Below are positions 1 to 5,189 of a stretch of DNA of 5,189 bases, in pieces; position 1 is the stretch's first letter, and the number at the start of each line of letters is the position of its first letter. A program made the position numbers and the translations under genes. Under the pieces are notes generated by a model, which saw only the letters and a list, made by a program, of their open reading frames with translations, was not told where the DNA came from and ran no database searches. The stretch is from Elusimicrobiota bacterium. Its GTDB lineage: Bacteria; Elusimicrobiota; Elusimicrobia; UBA1565; UBA9628. The stretch lies in contig JAHFCD010000217.1 of assembly GCA_023249695.1 (NCBI GenBank), forward strand, positions 1-5,189, given 5' to 3'.

Positions 1-815
1 ATTTCGCCGGAAAATGCGGCCTGCAGACCGCGTTCATCGGGCTCTCGGGCGGCATCGACTCCGCCGTCGCCGCGGCGCTCGCCGTGCGCGCGCTCGGCCC
101 TCACCGCGTCGTCGGCGTGACGATGCCCTCCTCGTATTCCTCGCAGGGGAGCCTCGACGACGCGAAGGCGCTCGCGAAGAATCTGGGCATCGAGCTTCGC
201 AACGCGCCGATCTCCGGCGTATTCGACGCGCTGCTCCGCACCCTCGGGGAAAAATGGGGGAACGGCACGCCCGATCTGGCCGAGCAGAATCTCCAGGCGC
301 GCGCGCGCGGCATCATCTTGATGGGCCTCGCCAACAAATCGCATCGCGGGTTCGTGCTCACGACGGGAAACAAGTCCGAGCTCGCGGTCGGCTATTGCAC
401 GCTCTACGGCGACATGTGCGGCGCGCTGGCGCCGCTGGCCGACGCGCCCAAGCGGCTGGTCTATGAGCTCGCGGGCTGGCTCAACTCCGATCGCGAGATC
501 ATTCCGCGCAATTCCATCGACAAGGCGCCGTCGGCGGAGCTGAAGCCGGACCAGAAGGATCAGGACGATCTGCCGCCGTACGACCAGGTCGACGACGCGC
601 TCGAGGCCTGGGTGCAGTCCCGGCTGGCGCCGGGCCGCGTGGCCCGAGCCGTCGGAGATCGCGCCGTCGCGGAGACCTTGCTCGACCGCATGGACTGGAG
701 CGAGTTCAAGCGCCGCCAGGCGCCGCCGTCGCTCAAAATCTCCTCGAAGGCGTTCGGCGTGGGGCGGCGCATGCCGATCGCGAAGGCCGGCTGGCGCGTC
801 CGCGCCGGGCTGTAA
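1..815 (+). CDS. nadE: Glutamine-dependent NAD+ synthetase, C-terminal synthetase domain (5' end outside window)
   Basis: NadE makes NAD+ by adenylating nicotinate adenine dinucleotide and then amidating it, the last step of cytoplasmic NAD synthesis. The reading frame is open from base 3, with no start in the window, and gives 270 residues ending at TAA 813-815. It carries the ATP-pyrophosphatase P-loop SGGIDS at fragment residues 15-20, then PSSYSSQGS, the helix around NLQARARG (from residue 96 or so), TTGNKSE (120-126), GYCTLYGDM, PDQKDQDDLPPY (182-193) and the C-terminal EFKRRQAPP (234-242). The GYCTLYGDM and DQKDQDDLPPY versions are typical of the glutamine-using class rather than the short ammonia-dependent E. 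coli type. From this I infer that an N-terminal nitrilase-like glutaminase domain of similar size lies to the left of the window. The synthetase domain looks intact. The next gene starts 6 bases after the stop, suggesting cotranscription. An internal GTG at 84 is not a plausible start because it would remove the P-loop. Confidence 0.95.
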   Translation, partial: FAGKCGLQTAFIGLSGGIDSAVAAALAVRALGPHRVVGVTMPSSYSSQGSLDDAKALAKNLGIELRNAPISGVFDALLRTLGEKWGNGTPDLAEQNLQARARGIILMGLANKSHRGFVLTTGNKSELAVGYCTLYGDMCGALAPLADAPKRLVYELAGWLNSDREIIPRNSIDKAPSAELKPDQKDQDDLPPYDQVDDALEAWVQSRLAPGRVARAVGDRAVAETLLDRMDWSEFKRRQAPPSLKISSKAFGVGRRMPIAKAGWRVRAGL

Positions 816-821
816 TTCGGC

Positions 822-1589
822 ATGAGCCCGTTTCCCGCCGTCTTCGCCGGACACGGATCCCCGATGAACGCCATCGAGGATTCCGCCGTCAGGCGCGAGT
901 GGCAGGCGCTCGGCGCCCGCCTGCCCCGTCCGAAGGCGATCCTCTGCGTGTCCGCCCACTGGGAGACCGAGGGCGTCGCGGTCACGGCGGCCGGGAAGCC
1001 CGAGACCATCCACGACTTCGGCGGCTTTCCGCGCGAGCTCCACGAATTCACCTACCCCGCGCCGGGGAGCCGCGCGCTCGCGGAATGCGTCGCCGGGTTC
1101 CTGGCGCCGGAGCCGGTGGCGCTCGACCCGCGGCGGGGCCTCGATCACGGGGCATGGAGCGTGCTCGCCGCGATGTATCCTGACGCGGGCATACCCGTCG
1201 TCCAGCTCAGCCTCGACGCCGCCCGCTCCGGCCCCGAGCACTTCGCGCTCGCCCGCAAGCTCGAGCCTCTTCGCGGCGAGGAGGTCCTCGTCCTCGCGAC
1301 TGGGAACATCGTCCACAACCTGGGCTTTTACGATCCGCGACGGCGAGAGCCGTACGATTGGGCCGCGCGCTTCGACGCGAAGGTCAAGGCGCTGATCGCC
1401 GCCGGGGACTTCGCGACGCTCGCGGACCTCGACGGGCTCGGCCCCGACGCCGAGCTCGCGATTCCGTCGCCCGAGCACTACTGGCCGCTGCTCTATATCC
1501 TCGCGCTGCGGGGGAAGGGGGAGAAGCTCGCCTTCTTCAACGAGACGGTCGAGAACGCGATGTCGATGACGAGCGTCCTGATCGGCTAG
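822..1589 (+). CDS. ygiD: Class III extradiol ring-cleavage dioxygenase, YgiD/DODA family
   Basis: This complete 255-residue protein matches the YgiD/4,5-DOPA extradiol dioxygenase family along its length. Such enzymes are cytoplasmic and open catechol rings next to the hydroxyl pair; the E. coli member acts on L-DOPA, but the physiological substrate is usually unknown. Signature blocks are GHGSPMN (residues 10-16), SAHW (44-47), IHDFGGFP (63-70), LDHGAW (107-112), GNIVHNLG (161-168) and PEHYWPLLY (217-225). The four histidines that correspond to the metal ligands of E. coli YgiD are present (H11, H46, H165, H219), and so is the conserved H109, so the enzyme should be active. Length is normal for the family (about 255-270). 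The start at 822 places the GHGSPMN block at the expected distance from the N-terminus. There is no clear Shine-Dalgarno sequence, and translation probably depends on ribosomes leaving nadE, whose stop is 6 bases upstream. The family assignment is firm; the substrate is not known. Confidence 0.93.
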   Translation: MSPFPAVFAGHGSPMNAIEDSAVRREWQALGARLPRPKAILCVSAHWETEGVAVTAAGKPETIHDFGGFPRELHEFTYPAPGSRALAECVAGFLAPEPVALDPRRGLDHGAWSVLAAMYPDAGIPVVQLSLDAARSGPEHFALARKLEPLRGEEVLVLATGNIVHNLGFYDPRRREPYDWAARFDAKVKALIAAGDFATLADLDGLGPDAELAIPSPEHYWPLLYILALRGKGEKLAFFNETVENAMSMTSVLIG

Positions 1590-1594
1590 ACGGG

Positions 1595-2014
1595 TCAGTG
1601 CTTGGCGCGGAAGTACTGGCCGTCCCAGGCCAGCGCGAACTCGGTCCGCGCGACCTCCTTGCCGTTCTTCCTATTCTCGGTCAACACCGTGACGGCGACC
1701 GGCCGGTTCTCGAGCGCGCCCTGCCCGCCGGGATCGTACGACCAGAACAGCTTGCCGTCCTCGGTGACCGTGTTTTGCCCCAAATTCACGATCTCCCGCG
1801 TCGTTTCCGATACCGTCAGAAAAAAGCCGCCGTCGGTCGTCCAGCGGTAGCGGACCTTCATGCCCGGCGGCGCTTCCGCGATCGGGGTCAGCCCGAGGCC
1901 CGGGGTGGACGACATGGTCGCGACGTAATACGGCGGCTCGACCATCACGCGCATCTCCGTCGGAACGTAGGCGCAGGCGGCGAGAAGCGCGGCGGCGAGC
2001 GTCAGGAGCCTCAT
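1595..2014 (-). CDS. Small predicted lipoprotein of unknown function
   Basis: I do not recognise this 139-residue protein. It begins with a short signal peptide: R2, a hydrophobic stretch from L3 to A13, and a lipobox L11-A12-A13-C14. It should therefore be cut before C14, lipidated and anchored in a membrane; alanine at +2 would favour the outer membrane if Lol sorting applies. The mature part (about 125 residues) has no further membrane segment and alternates in a beta-rich way: RYRWTTDGGFF (55-65), KLFWSY (88-93), PVAVTVLTE (105-113), VARTEFALAW (121-130). The RYRW-TDGG pattern followed by V-V-V strands resembles an immunoglobulin- or PKD-like beta sandwich, but this is only an impression. 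Its ATG overlaps the glyS TGA as ATGA, and there is no good ribosome binding site of its own, so translation is probably coupled to glyS. It is the last gene of the minus-strand operon and ends 5 bases from the convergent dioxygenase gene. Confidence 0.82.
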   Translation of the reverse strand: MRLLTLAAALLAACAYVPTEMRVMVEPPYYVATMSSTPGLGLTPIAEAPPGMKVRYRWTTDGGFFLTVSETTREIVNLGQNTVTEDGKLFWSYDPGGQGALENRPVAVTVLTENRKNGKEVARTEFALAWDGQYFRAKH

Positions 2015-4083
2015 GCCGACGCGGCGGCCTGGATCTCGGACAGGTCGGCGACGAGCCGGAAGGCGCGCACGAGCTTGCTCAGCAGGGCGAGGCGCTGCCG
2101 CTTAAGCGCCTCGTCTTCGACCATCACCATGACCGTGTCGAAGAAGGCATCAAGATGCGGCTTCACCGAGACGAGCGTCTTGAGGCCGCCCTCGAAGTCG
2201 CCGCGGACGATGCGGTCGTTGGCGGCTCCCTCGGCGGCGACGAGCGCGTCATAGAGATCGTAGTCAGCCTGATCGCGCAGCAGCGCGCGTTCGGGCGACA
2301 GGCCGTCGTCGACCTTCGCCTGCTTGAGGATGTTCGAGGCGCGCTTGAACGCGGCCGCCAGGGAGTCGAACGCCGGATCGCTCCTGACGGAGTGCAGCGC
2401 CGCCAGGCGCTGAAAGGCGTTCGGAAGATTGGTCAGGGCGCCGGCGCGGATCGAGCGCACCTCGTCGACGGCGTAGTTCATCTCCTCGAAGAGCGACTGC
2501 GCCCGGCCCCAGACGAAATCGGAGAGCTGGGCGGCGAGCTTCGCGGGCTCGGGCACGGCGACGGGCTGCAGGGAGATCGCGCGCGCGATCGCCGAATCGA
2601 GATCGAGCGGAAGCTGCTTCTCGAGCACGATGCGGATGAGGCCGAGGGCCTGGCGGCGCAGCGCGTAAGGATCGGCCGAGCCGGTCGGGATCATGCCCGC
2701 GGCGAAGCATCCCGCGAGGCTGTCGAGCTTGCCCGCCAAGGAGACCACGGCGCCTTCCGCCGTCGCCGGCGCCGGAGATTTGGCGGCGACGGGATAGTAG
2801 AACTGCTCGACGGCGAGCGAGACCTTCTCGCCCTCGCCGTCCTTTCGCGCGTACACGCCGCCCATGTGGCCCTGCAGCTCGGGGAATTCCTTGACCACGT
2901 CGGTGACGAGGTCGGCGTACACGAGCTTCGCGGCGCGCATGACCGCCGGCTCGTCGACCGGGGCGGTCTGCCGCAGGCGTTCGCCGATCCACGCGGCGAG
3001 CGACTCGACGCGGGCGGCCTTCTGGGACATCGAGCCGAGCGCCTTCTGGTACGTCACGCGCTCGAGCAGGGGCAGCTTGCTCTCCAGCGTGGAGGCGGAG
3101 TCGCGCCCCACGAAGAAGGCCGCGTCGTTGAACCGCGCCTCGAGCACGCGCTGGTAGCCCTCGCGCACGAGCTCGTTGCCGGAGGAGAGGCCGTCGCGCA
3201 CGCCGATGAAGTAAGGGTGGAGGAGGCCGTCCTTCGTCACGACCGGGAAGAACTTGAGCTGTTTCTTCATCACGAGCTTGAGCAGCTCGGCGGGAAGGAC
3301 CATATGCGCGTCGCGCAGCTTGCCGAGCACGGGCACGGGATGCTCGACCATGAAGACGGTCTCGTCGATGAGCTGCTCATCGGGCTCCGCCATTCCGCCG
3401 GTGGATTTCGTCGCTTGCTCGAGAGCCTTCAGCAGATATTGGCGTCGTTCTTCGGGGTCGGCGATCACGAGGCTCTGGCGAAGCGCGGCCGCGTGCTTCG
3501 AGGGATCCTTTAAGGAGACTGGCTGCTTGGCCAGAACAGGATGGCCGTGCACCGAGCGGCCGGACTTGACGCCCGCGACCGTGACGGCGACGATCTTGTC
3601 GCCGAGCAAAGCGGTGATCGCGCGCAGCGGCCGGCCGAACTTGAAGCCGCTTTCTTCCCAGGTCATGAACTTGGGAAACTGAAGGGACTTCATGAGCTCC
3701 GGGATCATCGCCGAGAACAGCACGGAGGCGGATTCGCCCTTCGAATGGACCTCGGCGTAGAGGATGCCGCCCTCGGGGATGAGCGCGGCGGGCTCGAGGC
3801 CGTATTTGCGCGCGAAGCCCTCGAGGGCGGGAGCGGGGGCGCCGACCTTGGGTCCCTTGAAGCGCTCGGTCTTGTCGTTGCCCTTCGCGGCGACGTCCTT
3901 GACGGTCAGGATCAGGTGCCTCAGCGTGCCCGCGACGGCGATGTCGCCGTGATCGATCTTCCCGGCGAGCCACTTGGCCGCGTTGAGCTTGAGCTGGTCG
4001 AGCGCGGGAGGAACGAAGCGCGCGGGGAACGGCTCCGTGTGGATGTCGAGAAGAAATTCATTCAGCTTTATTTTCTTGGCCAT
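2011..4083 (-). CDS. glyS: Glycine--tRNA ligase, beta subunit
   Basis: GlyS is the large subunit of the bacterial two-subunit glycyl-tRNA synthetase and does most of the tRNA-Gly recognition. The 690-residue length is normal for the family (about 690 in E. coli). Family blocks in order are LLDIHTEPFPARFVPPAL (11-28), WEESGFKFGRPLRAITALLGD (from 142), VMKKQLKFFPV (271-281), EARFNDAAFF (315-324), ADLVTDVVKEFPELQGHMGG (390-409, HD-domain region), GKLDSLAG (451-458), PTGSADPYALRRQALG (466-481), NILKQA (584-589) and the C-terminal DALR-type anticodon-binding end DAFFDTVMVMVEDEALKRQRLALL (645-668). The start is the ATG at 4083, which overlaps the glyQ stop in TAATG and begins [10 protein letters not shown]. 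The frame stays open upstream to 4308, but that stretch lies inside glyQ and does not resemble GlyS. Translation is probably coupled to glyQ. Oddities are HTEPFP where most homologues have GTEELP, and AGKLD where ADKLD is usual. Confidence 0.97.
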   Translation of the reverse strand: MAKKIKLNEFLLDIHTEPFPARFVPPALDQLKLNAAKWLAGKIDHGDIAVAGTLRHLILTVKDVAAKGNDKTERFKGPKVGAPAPALEGFARKYGLEPAALIPEGGILYAEVHSKGESASVLFSAMIPELMKSLQFPKFMTWEESGFKFGRPLRAITALLGDKIVAVTVAGVKSGRSVHGHPVLAKQPVSLKDPSKHAAALRQSLVIADPEERRQYLLKALEQATKSTGGMAEPDEQLIDETVFMVEHPVPVLGKLRDAHMVLPAELLKLVMKKQLKFFPVVTKDGLLHPYFIGVRDGLSSGNELVREGYQRVLEARFNDAAFFVGRDSASTLESKLPLLERVTYQKALGSMSQKAARVESLAAWIGERLRQTAPVDEPAVMRAAKLVYADLVTDVVKEFPELQGHMGGVYARKDGEGEKVSLAVEQFYYPVAAKSPAPATAEGAVVSLAGKLDSLAGCFAAGMIPTGSADPYALRRQALGLIRIVLEKQLPLDLDSAIARAISLQPVAVPEPAKLAAQLSDFVWGRAQSLFEEMNYAVDEVRSIRAGALTNLPNAFQRLAALHSVRSDPAFDSLAAAFKRASNILKQAKVDDGLSPERALLRDQADYDLYDALVAAEGAANDRIVRGDFEGGLKTLVSVKPHLDAFFDTVMVMVEDEALKRQRLALLSKLVRAFRLVADLSEIQAAASA

Positions 4084-4952
4084 TACTTGCTCGCGACCGC
4101 GGGTTCTTTCGGCGTGTTCTTCTCGATGTACAGCTCCATGACCTTGCGGGCCAGGTTCCGGATGCGGCCGATGTAATGCGCGCGTTCCGTCACGGAAATC
4201 GCGCCGCGGGCCTCGAGCGTGTTGAAGAGGTGGGAGGCGCGCACGACGCAGTCGTAGGCCGGGATCGGGTCGCCGAAGCCGGCTAGGCGCACGCCCTCGG
4301 CCTCCCACTCGTTGAAATGGCGCGAGAGCAAAGCGACGTCGGCGGTCTCGAAGGAATAGCGGGACAGCTCGCGCTCCTGCGGCTTATGGAGGTCGCCGTA
4401 CGTCAGGCCGCCGCCGTAGTCGAGGTCGTACACGGAGTTCTTGTTCTGCAGGTACATCGCGATGCGCTCGAGCCCGTAGGTCAGCTCGACGGAGACGGGC
4501 GAGAGCGGCATCGACCCCATCTGCTGGAAGTAGGTGAACTGCGTGATCTCCATGCCGTCGAGCCAGACTTCCCAGCCCACGCCGGAGGCGCCGAGCGTCG
4601 GGGACTCCCAGTCGTCCTCGATCCAGCGCAGGTCGTGCTTCTTCGGATCGAGGCCGATCGCCTTGAGCGATTTCTGATAGGTATCGGTGATTCCGGCGGG
4701 GACGGGCTTCATGATGACCTGGAACTGATAGTACTTGCCCAGGCGGTTGGGGTTCTCGCCGTAGCGGCCGTCGGTCGGGCGGCGGCAGGGCTCGATGTAG
4801 GCGAAGCGCGCGGGCGCGGCGGTCAGCGCTCCGAAGAAGGTGGCGGGATTGAACGTGCCCGCGCCCTTCTCGAGGTCGTACGGCTGGACGATCGCGCAGC
4901 CCTGCTTCGACCAGAAATTCTGCAGCTCGAGGACGATCTCTTGAAAAGTCAT
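4083..4952 (-). CDS. glyQ: Glycine--tRNA ligase, alpha subunit
   Basis: GlyQ is the catalytic class II subunit that activates glycine with ATP and, with GlyS, charges tRNA-Gly in the cytoplasm. The protein has 289 residues from the ATG at 4952, a usual length (about 300). Recognisable blocks are [21 protein letters not shown] (13-33), the motif 2 region [14 protein letters not shown] (57-70), [10 protein letters not shown] (74-83), [20 protein letters not shown] (111-130), [11 protein letters not shown] (134-144), the motif 3 region [14 protein letters not shown] (156-169) and [15 protein letters not shown] (251-265). All expected core residues appear present; the residue before RRPTDG is cysteine (C56) where serine is common. 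The ATG overlaps the stop of the upstream gene as TGATG. A GTG at 4955, one codon upstream in frame, is an alternative start and sits at a better distance (7 bases) from the AGGGAG at 4963-4968. The stop overlaps the glyS start by one base, in keeping with equal production of the two subunits. Confidence 0.97.
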   Translation of the reverse strand: MTFQEIVLELQNFWSKQGCAIVQPYDLEKGAGTFNPATFFGALTAAPARFAYIEPCRRPTDGRYGENPNRLGKYYQFQVIMKPVPAGITDTYQKSLKAIGLDPKKHDLRWIEDDWESPTLGASGVGWEVWLDGMEITQFTYFQQMGSMPLSPVSVELTYGLERIAMYLQNKNSVYDLDYGGGLTYGDLHKPQERELSRYSFETADVALLSRHFNEWEAEGVRLAGFGDPIPAYDCVVRASHLFNTLEARGAISVTERAHYIGRIRNLARKVMELYIEKNTPKEPAVASK

Positions 4953-5189
4953 CACGCGGGGACTCCCTGGGGAACGGTCTTATTCCAAGCGTCGCGAAAT
5001 TCGAAGGCGCGCAGACGGCGGCCGGCGTGCGCGCCGAGGTGCTCGTCGAGGCGTCGAAGCGCGGCATCGGCCGCCGCCGCGTCGGCCGGCAGGTCCGCCA
5101 AGGCCGCCGGTTCCGTATCGTGCAGCGCGGTCCAGACGCCGCGGCACGCGGACGGGGCCTGCTCGCGCAGGCCGATGCCGAGCATCTCG
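4952..5189 (-). CDS. recO: Probable DNA repair protein RecO, C-terminal end (5' part outside window)
   Basis: The frame is open from the right edge of the window (first full codon at 5188-5186, GAG) and ends with TGA at 4954-4952, giving about 78 residues of a protein whose start lies to the right. RecO loads RecA onto SSB-coated single-stranded DNA with RecR, in recombinational repair. Evidence for RecO is modest. The tail [21 protein letters not shown] resembles the usual RecO C-terminal helix, with its H-x-G-x-x-L-(K/R)-(S/A) pattern, and the piece before it begins with a MLGIGL block like the L-L-G-L stretch of RecO. Position supports it too, because recO directly before glyQ-glyS is a known bacterial order. 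No CxxC zinc-binding pair is visible; only one cysteine occurs (ACRG). The alanine-rich middle is uninformative. The methionine at 5185 is probably internal. The gene overlaps glyQ by one base (or four if GTG is used), so it is likely the upstream member of the same operon. Confidence 0.5.
   Translation of the reverse strand, partial: EMLGIGLREQAPSACRGVWTALHDTEPAALADLPADAAAADAALRRLDEHLGAHAGRRLRAFEFRDAWNKTVPQGVPA
4963..4968 (-). promoter_or_regulatory. Ribosome binding site of glyQ
   Basis: The minus strand reads AGGGAG here, inside the last codons of the upstream gene. It lies 7 bases before the GTG at 4955 and 10 bases before the ATG at 4952. It is the only purine-rich Shine-Dalgarno-like site near any of the start codons in the window; glyS, the lipoprotein gene and the dioxygenase gene lack one and seem to rely on coupling. 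Its spacing favours GTG, whereas codon preference favours ATG, so the exact glyQ start stays open by one codon. Confidence 0.5.

Noticed and set aside
816..821. A possible promoter or terminator between nadE and the dioxygenase gene.
   Set aside because: The gap is only 6 bases, and nothing like a -10/-35 pair or hairpin is evident around it.
560..1051. Minus-strand open frame across the nadE-dioxygenase junction.
   Set aside because: It is antisense to two conserved proteins and has no recognisable domain or ribosome binding site.
1521..1537. Imperfect hairpin (AGAAG/CTTCT around a 5-base loop) as a terminator for the minus-strand operon.
   Set aside because: The stem is short and is followed on the minus strand by C-rich rather than T-rich sequence. 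It lies in the conserved 3' coding region of the dioxygenase gene.
2155..3513. A 452-codon open frame on the plus strand opposite glyS, and other long frames opposite or out of frame with glyS and glyQ (for example 3541-4176, 3377-3973, 4384-5067).
   Set aside because: They are rich in Arg, Gly, Glu and Ala, resemble no family, and arise because GC-rich codon use makes stop codons rare in the other frames. The overlapping glyS and glyQ proteins are clearly conserved.
4084..4308. A 75-codon upstream extension of glyS.
   Set aside because: It is Arg- and Pro-rich, lies fully within glyQ in another frame, and the protein starting at 4083 already has the normal GlyS N-terminus.
1..5189. Mobile element, CRISPR array, tRNA, or defence or toxin-antitoxin module anywhere in the window.
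   Set aside because: I saw no direct repeat arrays, terminal inverted repeats, transposase or integrase motifs, or tRNA-like folds. The window is filled by six genes with similar base composition.

Overview
The window is a compact, GC-rich (about two thirds G+C by eye) stretch of a bacterial chromosome, and it is almost entirely housekeeping genes. Only 11 bases lie outside a coding region: 6 between the first two genes and 5 at the convergent junction. The split two-subunit glycyl-tRNA synthetase (GlyQ plus GlyS) marks a bacterium and argues against groups that use the single-chain enzyme, such as Actinobacteria and Bacteroidota. A small lipoprotein with a typical lipobox, with alanine after the lipidated cysteine, fits a diderm (Gram-negative-type) envelope. 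The phylum cannot be fixed from this sequence; a high-GC lineage such as Elusimicrobiota, a proteobacterial or myxococcal group, or a related uncultured phylum would all fit, and this is only a guess.

Left part, plus strand (1-1589): the C-terminal synthetase half of a glutamine-dependent NAD+ synthetase (nadE, cut by the left edge) is followed after 6 bases by a complete YgiD/DODA-type class III extradiol dioxygenase. They are probably cotranscribed.

Right part, minus strand (5189 down to 1595): the C-terminal end of a protein that is probably RecO (cut by the right edge), then glyQ, glyS and a small orphan lipoprotein. Each junction overlaps by a few bases (TGATG, TAATG and ATGA), so the four genes look like one translationally coupled operon. 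recO-glyQ-glyS is a known bacterial gene order. GlyQ and GlyS together form the synthetase that charges tRNA-Gly; the lipoprotein has no evident link to this except its position.

The two transcription units converge head-on at 1590-1594 with no room for a conventional intergenic terminator. I saw no RNA genes, mobile elements, CRISPR arrays, phage genes or defence genes, and no clear sign of a new biological system. The most useful leads are the unidentified lipoprotein coupled to glyS, the tight convergent junction, and a few unusual residues in GlyS.
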